Source: CAZQKL01 sp964593895 [NCBI: uncultured bacterium]
GTDB taxonomy: Bacteria; DYJV01
Assembly: GCA_964593895.1 (NCBI GenBank)
Contig: CAZQKL010000008.1
Coordinates: 1-30,251 of the forward strand
Reading direction: 5' to 3'
DNA length: 30,251 bases
Made by a program: the position numbers and the translations under genes. The notes below the pieces were generated by a model. The model was not told the origin of the DNA, searched no databases, and worked only from the letters and a program-made list of their open reading frames with translations. Below are positions 19,841-28,464 of this stretch, in pieces; position 1 is the stretch's first letter; every line of letters starts with the position of its first letter.

Positions 19841-20587
19841 TTGATAATTTTCTCTTTAAGTGTTAAAAATTTTTCTATGAAGCATGGCGTAATATTAATT
19901 CCAGTTTTAAATCTTTCAATAAGTTTAATACCTTGCTTTTTTGTAATCTTTTTTCTCTTTAAATGGACAAAAGAATTTTCAAACTACATTTATGCTTTTA
20001 TAAGAATGATAGGTCAACTTTTAATAATTGGATACATTCTTGTTTTTATATTTAAAGCTGAAAGATGGTGGATTGTAATTTTAACTTTATCATTTATGAG
20101 TTTTACCGCAAGCTGGATTTCATTAAGACCTGTAAAAAATTTAAGAAAACATCTTTATTTTAGAAGTGTATTTTCAATTATTACTGCTGGTGCAGTAATA
20201 ATATTCATTGTTACTCAAGTTGTTTTAAATATTAAGCCATGGTTTTCACCTCAAGAAATGATACCTCTTGCAGGAATGATTTTCTCCTCTTCCATGAACA
20301 GCATAAGCCTTGCTTCAGAGAGATTTTTTTCAGAAATAAAAAAAGGAAATGATTATCAAACTTCAAGAGGAATTGCATTAAAAACTGGATTAATTCCAAT
20401 AACAAATACACTTTTTGCAGTTGGTCTTGTATCAATCCCTGGAATAATGACTGGACAGGTTCTTTCTGGTGTTTCTCCATTAATTGCAGTAAGATATCAA
20501 ATTATGGTTCTTGCAATGATTTTTTCAGCTTCTGGGCTATCAACAATAATTTATTTAATTTTACTAAAAAATTTTAAACATGATTGA
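19841..20587 (+). CDS. FetB/UPF0014-family membrane permease
   Basis: This 248-residue protein is almost wholly hydrophobic, with about six or seven membrane helices. Family motifs are recognisable: [18 protein letters not shown] (the usual GMxxGNxMN...SLALERL) and [19 protein letters not shown] followed by AVRYQ. In E. coli FetB pairs with the ATPase FetA as a putative iron exporter. No FetA-like ATPase gene is adjacent: upstream is the divergent tyrS, downstream a response regulator. The start is uncertain: TTG at 19841 has AGGA six bases upstream, while ATG at 19877 has no clear site. The last 8 bases overlap the next gene, so the two are probably co-transcribed. Family membership is fairly secure, the transported substrate is not. 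Confidence 0.82.
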   Translation: MIIFSLSVKNFSMKHGVILIPVLNLSISLIPCFFVIFFLFKWTKEFSNYIYAFIRMIGQLLIIGYILVFIFKAERWWIVILTLSFMSFTASWISLRPVKNLRKHLYFRSVFSIITAGAVIIFIVTQVVLNIKPWFSPQEMIPLAGMIFSSSMNSISLASERFFSEIKKGNDYQTSRGIALKTGLIPITNTLFAVGLVSIPGIMTGQVLSGVSPLIAVRYQIMVLAMIFSASGLSTIIYLILLKNFKHD

Positions 20588-21935
20588 TTTAAAAATAGTA
20601 GTTGTAGAAGATGATACTTCATCATTAAAATCATTAGTTGAACTTCTCACTCTTGATGGTTTTAATGTAAAGGGATTTTCCAATCCAGTCACTGCTTTAA
20701 AATATATAAAAGAAAATGAAGTTGAGCTTATTATTTCAGATATAAAAATGCCAGAAATTTCTGGGATAAAACTTCTTGAAACAGTAAAAAAAGAATTTCC
20801 AGATATTGATGTTATTTTAATTACAGCTTTTGGAGATATTCAAAATGCCATTGAAGCAATAAAAAAAGGGGCTTCAGATTATATATTAAAACCCTTAAAC
20901 TATGAAGAATTAAAAAACTCAATTGAAAAAATTTCCCAAATTAGACATCTTAAATATTTAGTTACTCTTGAAGATAAAGAAGATGTTAAAATTGTTGCTA
21001 AATCAAAAAAAATGAAAAAAGTTTTAGAAGATGTTGAAAAAGTAGCAAAAACTGATACCACAGTTTTAATTCAAGGAGAAACAGGTGTTGGAAAAGAATT
21101 AATTGCAAGATTAATTCATAAGTTAAGTAAAAGAAATTCTTTTGCATTTATTCCTATAAATTGCGCTGCAATACCAAAAGATTTACTGGAAGCTGAATTA
21201 TTTGGATTTGAAAAAGGAAGTTTTACTGGAGCAGTTAAATCAAAAAAAGGGAAATTTGTTCTTGCTGATAAAGGCACTATTTTTTTAGATGAAATTTCTG
21301 AAATGAGTGTTGAACTTCAGGCAAAATTTTTAAGAGTCCTTGAAGATGGAATTGTTGAGGTTATTGGCTCAGAAAAACCATTAAAAACAGATATAAGAAT
21401 TATTGCTGCAACTAATAGAAATCTTGAAAAATATGTTGAGGAAGGGAAATTTAGAGAAGATATATATTTTAGATTAAATGTCTATAAAATTGTTGTTCCT
21501 CCATTAAGAGAAAGACCTGAAGATATTGAGGAATTATCAAAATTTTTTTTAGATAAGTTTGCCAAAAAGTATAATAAAAAAGTTTTTTCAATATCAGATA
21601 ATGCTCTTGAAAAATTAAAAAATTATCATTTTCCTGGAAATGTTAGAGAACTGAAACATATTATTGAAAGAGCAATAATTCACACAAACAATGAAACTAT
21701 AAGTGAAGAAGACATAATATTAACCCAAATTTCAAAACAGAAACAAGAAGGGATTATAATTCCTTACGATATTCCTTTAAAAGAAGCTGAAAAGAAAATA
21801 ATTATTGAAACATTAAAAAAGTATGATTTTAATAAGAAAAAAACTGCAGAAGTGCTTGGAATAAGTGTTAGAAAAATTGAATTAAAATTAAAAGAATGGG
21901 GAATTTCATTAAAAAAGATAAAATCATCCTATTAA
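20580..21935 (+). CDS. Sigma-54-dependent response regulator, NtrC family
   Basis: The 451-residue protein has three parts in the standard order. A receiver domain (about 1-120) has the acidic pair E10/D11 and the phospho-acceptor D54 in ISDIKMP. The AAA+ activator domain (about 140-370) has Walker A GETGVGKE, the sigma-54 contact loop as GSFTGA (GAFTGA in the textbook form), Walker B GTIFLDEISEM and AATNRNLE. A Fis-type helix-turn-helix lies at the end (KKKTAEVLGISVRKIELKLKEWGI region). It should activate sigma-54 promoters when phosphorylated. No histidine kinase gene is in the window, so its sensor is encoded elsewhere. It overlaps the permease by 8 bases and lnt by 40. Confidence 0.94.
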   Translation: MIDLKIVVVEDDTSSLKSLVELLTLDGFNVKGFSNPVTALKYIKENEVELIISDIKMPEISGIKLLETVKKEFPDIDVILITAFGDIQNAIEAIKKGASDYILKPLNYEELKNSIEKISQIRHLKYLVTLEDKEDVKIVAKSKKMKKVLEDVEKVAKTDTTVLIQGETGVGKELIARLIHKLSKRNSFAFIPINCAAIPKDLLEAELFGFEKGSFTGAVKSKKGKFVLADKGTIFLDEISEMSVELQAKFLRVLEDGIVEVIGSEKPLKTDIRIIAATNRNLEKYVEEGKFREDIYFRLNVYKIVVPPLRERPEDIEELSKFFLDKFAKKYNKKVFSISDNALEKLKNYHFPGNVRELKHIIERAIIHTNNETISEEDIILTQISKQKQEGIIIPYDIPLKEAEKKIIIETLKKYDFNKKKTAEVLGISVRKIELKLKEWGISLKKIKSSY

Positions 21936-23287
21936 TAATATGGATAGTTTTTATAGAATTTGCTTCTCCTCAGCATAATTATTTTCTTTTAACTTTTATT
22001 CAATTTATTCCTTTTTTTTACTGCATATACAAAGATAAAAAAAACTGGCTCAAAATGGCAATAATTTTCGGCTTATCTTATTACATTATTTATTACAGGT
22101 GGCTTATATATCCTATAAAATACACAAATTTTTCACCATATATTCTTGGACCAATTAATGTTTTTCTGATGGCAATTTATCAAACATTATATTTTGTTAT
22201 CTTTACCTATTTTTTTGTAAAATTAAAAAATTTTATAATTTTGTCTGTTATCTGGGGTATTCTTGAATACATAAAAGCTCATATTCTTACTGGATTTCCA
22301 TGGGGAGAATTGAGCTATAATCTTTATAAAGCACCGATTTTAATAAATATTGCTGAAATAATTAAATCTGAAGGTATTTCTGCTTTTATAATGTTAACAA
22401 ATTTACTGATCTTTTATGCAATAATTGAAAAAAATAAAAGAAAAAAATTGATAATTGGGACACTTCTTTTATTTGGGATTTATATAACTATAAATCTTTG
22501 GATTTTAAAAAATACAAAAATTAGAAATTTTAATCTGAAAATTGCCTTAATTCAGGGAAATATTCCTGAAAAGATAAAGCTTGATGAAAAAAATAATCCT
22601 TTTGTTGTTAGAGAATATATTAGGCTTACAAAAGAGATTTTACCAAAAAAGCCAGATTTAATTATTTGGCCAGAAGCGATTTACTTAACTCCTTTTGAAA
22701 CTGATAACTCCTCAATAAAAAAAATTTTTTTAAATTTTATAAAAAAAAATAAGCTCTCAATAATCTTTGGCTCAATTTACACAAATGTAAATGTTGAAAC
22801 CATGAATATAAAAGTTTTCAATTCAATGTATTTTATAAAAAATGGGGATGTAAAAAATTTTAAAAGATACGATAAAATTCATCTTGTCCCATTTGGAGAA
22901 TATACACCATTAAAAAAAGTGCTTTTTTTTATTAATAAAATTGTTCCAGGAATTGATTATTCTTCTGGCAAAAAAACTGTGATTTTTAAAATTAAAAAGG
23001 CTAAAATAATTCCACTAATTTGCTATGAGGGAATATTTTCAGATTTAATAAAAAAGGGGATAAAAAAAGGAGGAAATTTAATTGTAAATATTAGTAATGA
23101 AGCATGGTTTGGTAATTCTTCTGCTCTTTATCAGCACATAGCAATTGATGTTTTAAAAGCTGTTGAGTTTAAAAAATATTTTATAAAATGTGCAAACTCT
23201 GGAATTTCTGCTATTATCTTGCCAACAGGAAAAATTTTAAAAATTATCCCCCCTGAGAAAAGGGGAATAATTTTTATGAAAATTTAA
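21896..23287 (+). CDS. lnt: Apolipoprotein N-acyltransferase lacking the C-terminal membrane helix
   Basis: Lnt adds the third acyl chain to the N-terminal cysteine of lipoproteins in the inner membrane, a step linked to outer-membrane export. About six hydrophobic segments fill residues 8-205. The nitrilase-like domain follows, with the triad Glu260 (IWPEAIY), Lys327 (YDKIHLVPFGEY) and Cys376 (PLICYEG), plus NEAWFGNS. At 463 residues it is short: it stops at about RGIIFMKI, where family members usually continue to a last transmembrane helix. The ATG lies 40 bases inside the response regulator with only a weak site (AAGA); no other good start is available. Its end overlaps ppdK by 14 bases on the other strand and holds a terminator hairpin. 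Confidence 0.92.
   Translation: MGNFIKKDKIILLIIWIVFIEFASPQHNYFLLTFIQFIPFFYCIYKDKKNWLKMAIIFGLSYYIIYYRWLIYPIKYTNFSPYILGPINVFLMAIYQTLYFVIFTYFFVKLKNFIILSVIWGILEYIKAHILTGFPWGELSYNLYKAPILINIAEIIKSEGISAFIMLTNLLIFYAIIEKNKRKKLIIGTLLLFGIYITINLWILKNTKIRNFNLKIALIQGNIPEKIKLDEKNNPFVVREYIRLTKEILPKKPDLIIWPEAIYLTPFETDNSSIKKIFLNFIKKNKLSIIFGSIYTNVNVETMNIKVFNSMYFIKNGDVKNFKRYDKIHLVPFGEYTPLKKVLFFINKIVPGIDYSSGKKTVIFKIKKAKIIPLICYEGIFSDLIKKGIKKGGNLIVNISNEAWFGNSSALYQHIAIDVLKAVEFKKYFIKCANSGISAIILPTGKILKIIPPEKRGIIFMKI
23239..23275. terminator. bidirectional terminator-like hairpin at the lnt/ppdK junction
   Basis: The arm 23239-23251 (AAAAATTATCCCC) pairs with 23262-23275 (GGGGAATAATTTTT) with one bulged A at 23267, a 13-bp stem around a 10-base loop. 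The four G-C pairs sit next to the loop, and A/T runs flank both sides, so it can act in either direction. For ppdK it starts at the stop codon and is followed by a T-rich tract, the ideal place. For lnt it lies within the last codons. Confidence 0.6.
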
Positions 23288-25934
23288 TTTTTGCCTGTGC
23301 AGAAGCAAGTCTCGCAATTGGAACTCTGTATGGAGAACAGCTTACATAATTCATACCAACTTTATGACAAAATTCAATTGATTGAGGGTCTCCTCCATGT
23401 TCCCCACAAATTCCAACTTTTAAATCTTTTCTTGTTTCTCTACCTTTTTTAATCCCTATTTTTATAAGTTCCCCTACTCCATTTAAATCAATTGTAACAA
23501 ATGGGTCTTTTTCCAATATTTTTTTATCAACATATTCCTTTAAAAATTTGCCAGCATCATCTCTTGAAAAACCAAATGTAGTTTGAGTTAAATCGTTTGT
23601 TCCAAATGAAAAAAACTCTGCATATTCAGCAATTTCATCTGCAGTTATACAAGCTCTTGGAAGTTCTATCATTGTTCCTATTTTATACTCAATTTCAACT
23701 CCATAATCATTCATAACTTTCCTGCATATATTTTCAGTTTTTTCTCTTAATATTTTTAGCTCATTTTTATGACCAACAAGAGGTATCATAATTTCAGGTA
23801 AAACTTTTACACCTTCTTTTGAAACTTCACAAGCTGCTTCCATTATTGCATAAACTTGCATTTCATAAATTTCTGGAAAAGTTATTCCAAGCCTGCAACC
23901 TCTGTGACCAAGCATTGGATTGAATTCATGCAAACTTTCTGAAATTTCTTTTATCTCTTCAACCTTAACTCCTAAATCTTTTGCAACTTCTTCCATTTCT
24001 TCCATGGTTTTAGGTAAAAATTCATGTAAAGGTGGGTCAAGTAATCTAATAGTAACTGGAAGTCCATCCATAACTCTAAAAATTCCCTTAAAATCCTCTT
24101 TCTGATATGGTTTTATTTTCATTAAAGCTTTTTCTCTATCTTCTTTATTTTTAGCAAGAATCATCTCTCTCATTGCTACAATCCTATCACCTTCAAAAAA
24201 CATATGTTCAGTTCTGCATAATCCAATCCCTTCTGCACCAAATTTTCTTGCAACTTCAGCATCATGTGGAGTATCAGCATTTGTTCTAACTCCAAGAGTT
24301 CTAATTTCATCAACCCATTCCATAAATTCTCCAAATGCTCCTGAAAATTCAGGTTGAACTGTTGGCATCTTCCCTTCAATAACCTCTCCTGTATTTCCAT
24401 CAATTGTTATCCAATCTCCTTTTTTATATATCTTTCCATTTACTTTCATAAGCTGATTTTCATAGTCAATATTTAATGCTCCACAACCGACCACTGCACA
24501 TTTTCCCATGCCTCTTGCTACTACAGCAGCATGAGATGTCATTCCACCACGGGCAGTTAAAATACCTTCTGCAGCATTCATTCCATGAATATCTTCAGGA
24601 GATGTTTCTACTCTTACCAAAATAACTTTCTCACCTTTATCTTTTAATTCTTCCGCCTCATCTGCTGAAAATACAATTTTTCCAACCGCTGCTCCTGGAC
24701 TTGCAGGAAGTCCTCTTGCAATTACTTTTTTTTCAGCTTTTGGGTCAATCATTGGATGTAAAAGATAATCAAGCTGTTTTGGTTCAACTCTCATAATTGC
24801 TTCTTCTTTGGTAATTAATCCTTCCTTAACCATATCCACAGCAATTTTAACTGCTGCTTTTGGAGTTCTTTTACCATTTCTCGTTTGAAGCATATAAAGT
24901 TTTCTCTTTTCAATTGTAAATTCAATATCCTGCATATCTCTATAATGAGTTTCAAGCTTTTTATAAATTTTTTCAAGTTCCTGATAACATTCTGGCATTA
25001 ACTCCTCAAGTGTTGGTAAATGTTTGTTTTCTTCTGTTTTTGAAGCTTCATTTAAAGGATATGGAGTTCTTATCCCAGCAACAACATCTTCACCTTGAGC
25101 ATTTGGTAAAAATTCTCCAAAAAACTTTTTTTCTCCAGTAGAAGGGTCTCTTGTAAATGCAACTCCAGTTGCACAATCATCTCCAAGATTCCCAAAAACC
25201 ATTGATTGAACATTTACAGCTGTTCCCCAATCATCAGGAATATTATTTATTTTTCTATAAGTTATAGCTCGTGGATTATTCCATGAACCAAATACCGCTC
25301 CAATAGCTGACCATAATTGTTCCCATGGATCCTGAGGAAAATCTTCTCCTGTAACTTCTCTATATTTATTTTTCAAAATCTCAACTAATTCTTCAAGGTC
25401 ATCTGCATTTAAATCTGTATCATGCTTTACCCCTTTTTTATTCTTCATATCCTCAAGAGGTTTTTCCAAAATTTCAGCAGAAATTCCCTTTACAACATTA
25501 CCAAACATCTGAATAAATCTTCTATAACTATCAAAAGCAAACCTTCTATTATTACTCTGTTTAATTAAACCTTTAACTGTTTCATCAGTAAGTCCTAAAT
25601 TCAATACTGTATCCATCATGCCTGGCATTGATACCCTTGCACCTGAACGAACTGAAAAAAGTAAAGGATTATCTTTATCACCAAACTTTTTATTAATTGT
25701 ATTTTCAACTTTCTTTAATGCTTCATTCACCTGATTTTCTAATTCTTCTGGATAGGTTCTGTTATTTTTGTAATAATATGAACACACCTCAGTTGTAATT
25801 GTAAAACCAGGTGGGACAGGTATTCCAAGACGAGCCATCTCTGCAAGATTTGCTCCTTTTCCACCAAGAAGGTCTCTCATCTTTGCATTTCCTTCTGTAA
25901 AATTAGCTCCAAATAAATATACATATTTTTTCAT
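23274..25934 (-). CDS. ppdK: Pyruvate, phosphate dikinase
   Basis: PPDK reversibly converts pyruvate, ATP and phosphate to phosphoenolpyruvate, AMP and diphosphate; anaerobes often use it in place of pyruvate kinase. The 886-residue length is normal. The N-terminal ATP-grasp domain starts with LLGGKGANLAEMARLGIPVPPGF. The swivelling phosphohistidine domain has GGMTSHAAVVARGMG, with the catalytic His468 and, two residues before it, Thr466, the position that plant regulatory protein phosphorylates. The C-terminal PEP-binding barrel has GTMIELPRA, SFGTNDLTQTTFG and the catalytic cysteine in GICGEHGGDP (Cys843). The ATG at 25934 follows AGGGGG. It lies 9 bases after glyS and ends in the bidirectional hairpin, closing the reverse operon. 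Confidence 0.97.
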   Translation of the reverse strand: MKKYVYLFGANFTEGNAKMRDLLGGKGANLAEMARLGIPVPPGFTITTEVCSYYYKNNRTYPEELENQVNEALKKVENTINKKFGDKDNPLLFSVRSGARVSMPGMMDTVLNLGLTDETVKGLIKQSNNRRFAFDSYRRFIQMFGNVVKGISAEILEKPLEDMKNKKGVKHDTDLNADDLEELVEILKNKYREVTGEDFPQDPWEQLWSAIGAVFGSWNNPRAITYRKINNIPDDWGTAVNVQSMVFGNLGDDCATGVAFTRDPSTGEKKFFGEFLPNAQGEDVVAGIRTPYPLNEASKTEENKHLPTLEELMPECYQELEKIYKKLETHYRDMQDIEFTIEKRKLYMLQTRNGKRTPKAAVKIAVDMVKEGLITKEEAIMRVEPKQLDYLLHPMIDPKAEKKVIARGLPASPGAAVGKIVFSADEAEELKDKGEKVILVRVETSPEDIHGMNAAEGILTARGGMTSHAAVVARGMGKCAVVGCGALNIDYENQLMKVNGKIYKKGDWITIDGNTGEVIEGKMPTVQPEFSGAFGEFMEWVDEIRTLGVRTNADTPHDAEVARKFGAEGIGLCRTEHMFFEGDRIVAMREMILAKNKEDREKALMKIKPYQKEDFKGIFRVMDGLPVTIRLLDPPLHEFLPKTMEEMEEVAKDLGVKVEEIKEISESLHEFNPMLGHRGCRLGITFPEIYEMQVYAIMEAACEVSKEGVKVLPEIMIPLVGHKNELKILREKTENICRKVMNDYGVEIEYKIGTMIELPRACITADEIAEYAEFFSFGTNDLTQTTFGFSRDDAGKFLKEYVDKKILEKDPFVTIDLNGVGELIKIGIKKGRETRKDLKVGICGEHGGDPQSIEFCHKVGMNYVSCSPYRVPIARLASAQAKIKFS

Positions 25935-25943
25935 GAGAGCCCC

Positions 25944-27998
25944 CTAAGATAATAATTTTAAATCTCCAATTTTTAAAAAACTCATGTAAATCTTTTTTAG
26001 AAAAGATAACCTGTTAGCTTTTAATCTCTCATCTTTTTCCATTACAAGAACATTATCAAAAAAATCATCAATTGGTTTCCTTAATTTTGTCAGTTCTTTT
26101 AATGCTTCTATAAATTTCTCTTTATTAACAAATTCTGAAAACTTTTTTTCTATTTCTTGAAATTTTAAAAAGAGAGTTTTCTCTTCCTGCTGTTTAAAAT
26201 ACTTTTCACTAAAAACTGTTTCAGTCCAATCTTTTGTAATATTTGCAATCCTTTTAAAAGGAATAATTAAATTTACAAAATCCTCATCGTTTTTCATTTC
26301 ACTTAAAGCTTCAATTTTTTTGTAACAGAGATAAACATCATCAAATTCCACTTCAATTACCGCATCAACAACATCATAAGTAAACCTTTCCATCATAAAG
26401 TTTCTAAATCTCTGCTTAAAAAAGTTTAAAATTTCATATTTAATGTTTTCATCAATTTTTTCAAATTTTGGAAGATATAATGAAATTGAGCGTGAAATTA
26501 GCTCTAAAAGGGAAATTCTATATTTCTTTTCAATAATTATATTAATTATTGCAAGTGCATGCCTTCTTAAAGCATATGGGTCAGCAGTGCCAGAAGGTTT
26601 TTCATTTATAATGAAAAATCCTGTGATTGTATCTATTCTATCTGCAATACTAATAAAAGCCCCTGCATCAGTAGCTGGAATTTTATCACCAGAAAATCTT
26701 GGAAGATAATGCTCATAAATTGCTTCTGCAACCTGATAAGGTTCTCCTGAGTGTAAAGCATAATATTTTCCCATAATTCCTTGCAATTCAGGAAATTCAT
26801 AAACCATACTTGTTTCAAGGTCACCTTTACATAAATAAGATGCTCTTTCAGTAATTTTTTCAATTTCAGGATTTAAATTTTTTGCTAAATAAGTTGCAAT
26901 TTCTTTAAATCTCAACATTTTTTCGTAAGAAGTCCCAAGTTTGTTATGAAATACAACTTTTCTTAATTTTTCAACATAATAATCAAGCGAATATTTTTTA
27001 TCTTCTTCGTAAAAGAATTTTGCATCATTTAATCTTGCCCTTAAAACTCTTTCATTTCCTTTAATAACAACATTAAAATCTTTAGCTTTCATATTACTAA
27101 CAGTGATAAATTTAGGTAATAATTTCCCTTTGCCATCTCTTACTGGAAAATATTTTTGATGAACTTTCATTGTGGTAATAATTACTTCTTCTGGCAAATC
27201 TAAAAATTCCTCATCAAAACTTCCGCATAATGGAAATGGATATTCAATTAAATTTGTTACTTCATCCAGCAATTCTTCATCTTTTTCAACTATAAAATTA
27301 TTTTTTTCTGCAATTTCAATTATTTTACTCCATAAAAAATTTCTTCTTTTATTAAAATCTGGAATTACCCATCTATTTTCAAGCTCAACTAAAAAAATTT
27401 TCCAATCTTTTACTTCAAATTTATCTGGTGAAAGAAATCTATGTCCATACGAATATTTATCTGCTTTATATGAACCGTATGAAAAATTTAAAACTTCTTT
27501 ATCTAAAATAGCGCAAATCCATTTAATAGGCCTTCCAAATGATATGTTTTCAGTTCCCCATCGCATATTTTTAGGAAAAACAATTGATTTTAAAAAATCT
27601 TTTAAATTCTTTTCTAAAATTTCCTTTGTATCTTTTCCTTTAATAACCTTTTTAACGCAAAGATATTCTCCTTTTGGAGTTGAAACTATTTCTAAATCTT
27701 CAACATTTACATTTTGAGATTTTGCAAATCCTATTGCTGCTTTTGTGGGAAGGCCTTTTTCATCAAATGATATCTTTTTAGGTGGTCCTATCTGTTCAAT
27801 AATTGTATCTTTCTGCTTTTCAGAAATTTCTTTTACACATAAACCAAGTCTTCTTGGTGTTCCAATAACTTCAATTGAATTAAAATCTATACGATGATTT
27901 TCAAGAAAACTTTTAAAATTATTTTCAATTAATTCCATTCCAATATTTACAAAAGATGCTGGTAACTCCTCTGTGCCTATTTCAAGAATAAACTCCAT
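25944..27998 (-). CDS. glyS: Glycine--tRNA ligase beta subunit
   Basis: GlyS is the tRNA-binding beta subunit of the alpha2beta2 bacterial glycyl-tRNA synthetase; the alpha subunit (GlyQ) holds the active site. The 684-residue protein starts with the family signature LEIGTEELPASFV and has TPRRLGL, GRPIKWI and YPFPLCGSFDEEFLDLP, then the HD-like core (ADRIDTITGFF, SGTADPYALRR) and a DALR-type C-terminal anticodon-binding region. The ATG directly follows the Nudix stop codon (TAG-ATG), with GGAGGAAA just upstream. No glyQ is present in the window, although the two subunit genes are usually adjacent. Confidence 0.95.
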   Translation of the reverse strand: MEFILEIGTEELPASFVNIGMELIENNFKSFLENHRIDFNSIEVIGTPRRLGLCVKEISEKQKDTIIEQIGPPKKISFDEKGLPTKAAIGFAKSQNVNVEDLEIVSTPKGEYLCVKKVIKGKDTKEILEKNLKDFLKSIVFPKNMRWGTENISFGRPIKWICAILDKEVLNFSYGSYKADKYSYGHRFLSPDKFEVKDWKIFLVELENRWVIPDFNKRRNFLWSKIIEIAEKNNFIVEKDEELLDEVTNLIEYPFPLCGSFDEEFLDLPEEVIITTMKVHQKYFPVRDGKGKLLPKFITVSNMKAKDFNVVIKGNERVLRARLNDAKFFYEEDKKYSLDYYVEKLRKVVFHNKLGTSYEKMLRFKEIATYLAKNLNPEIEKITERASYLCKGDLETSMVYEFPELQGIMGKYYALHSGEPYQVAEAIYEHYLPRFSGDKIPATDAGAFISIADRIDTITGFFIINEKPSGTADPYALRRHALAIINIIIEKKYRISLLELISRSISLYLPKFEKIDENIKYEILNFFKQRFRNFMMERFTYDVVDAVIEVEFDDVYLCYKKIEALSEMKNDEDFVNLIIPFKRIANITKDWTETVFSEKYFKQQEEKTLFLKFQEIEKKFSEFVNKEKFIEALKELTKLRKPIDDFFDNVLVMEKDERLKANRLSFLKKIYMSFLKIGDLKLLS

Positions 27999-28463
27999 CT
28001 ATTTCCTCCAGAAAGCTTTCAAATGTAATTTTTTAAACCTGAAATAATCCTCTATTATTTTTTTATGGTCAAATGCCAAATTCTCAGGAATCTCATCTTC
28101 TTTAAAGACTTTTGCCAATTTAGCATCATCTTTCCCTTTTAGTTCCCCTTCTCCTTTTGCAATAAAAACAGTGCTAATTGTATGCTGACGAGGGTCTCTA
28201 TTAGGGTCAGAATATGTTTGAAGCTGGCAGATTAATTTTACATCAAGATTTGTCTCTTCTTTCGCCTCTCTTATTGCAGCTCGTTCCAATGCTTCACCGT
28301 AATCTACAAATCCTCCTGGAAGAGCCCAACCAAATGGAAAATTTTTTCTTTCAATTAAAACTATACCATTTTTATATTCAATTATTATATCAACTGTTGG
28401 AATTGGGTTTTTATATATTTCAATTTTTGTATTGCAATTAGGGCATTCTATAAATGTTTTCAT
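27999..28463 (-). CDS. Nudix hydrolase with a short N-terminal CPxC motif
   Basis: This 154-residue protein hydrolyses a nucleoside diphosphate linked to another group; ADP-ribose or an oxidised nucleotide are the usual guesses, but the substrate cannot be read from sequence. The Nudix box is [20 protein letters not shown], with the metal-binding REAKEE intact; the usual glycine after it is replaced (EETNL). An N-terminal CPNC suggests half of a zinc ribbon with no second pair in the protein. The start at 28463 lies one base after the upstream stop; a longer version from 28493 would overlap the coiled-coil gene and add ten residues unlike the family. It is the gene just before glyS and shares its operon. 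Confidence 0.88.
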   Translation of the reverse strand: MKTFIECPNCNTKIEIYKNPIPTVDIIIEYKNGIVLIERKNFPFGWALPGGFVDYGEALERAAIREAKEETNLDVKLICQLQTYSDPNRDPRQHTISTVFIAKGEGELKGKDDAKLAKVFKEDEIPENLAFDHKKIIEDYFRFKKLHLKAFWRK

Positions 28464-28464
28464 T

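Noticed and set aside
19818-19844. Eight-codon ORF ending at the permease start, considered as a leader peptide
   Set aside because: It has no ribosome binding site, no repeated amino acid and no attenuator-like hairpin.
27172-27717. Plus-strand open frame opposite glyS
   Set aside because: It is Ser/Lys/Phe-rich shadow sequence antisense to a well-supported GlyRS beta subunit.
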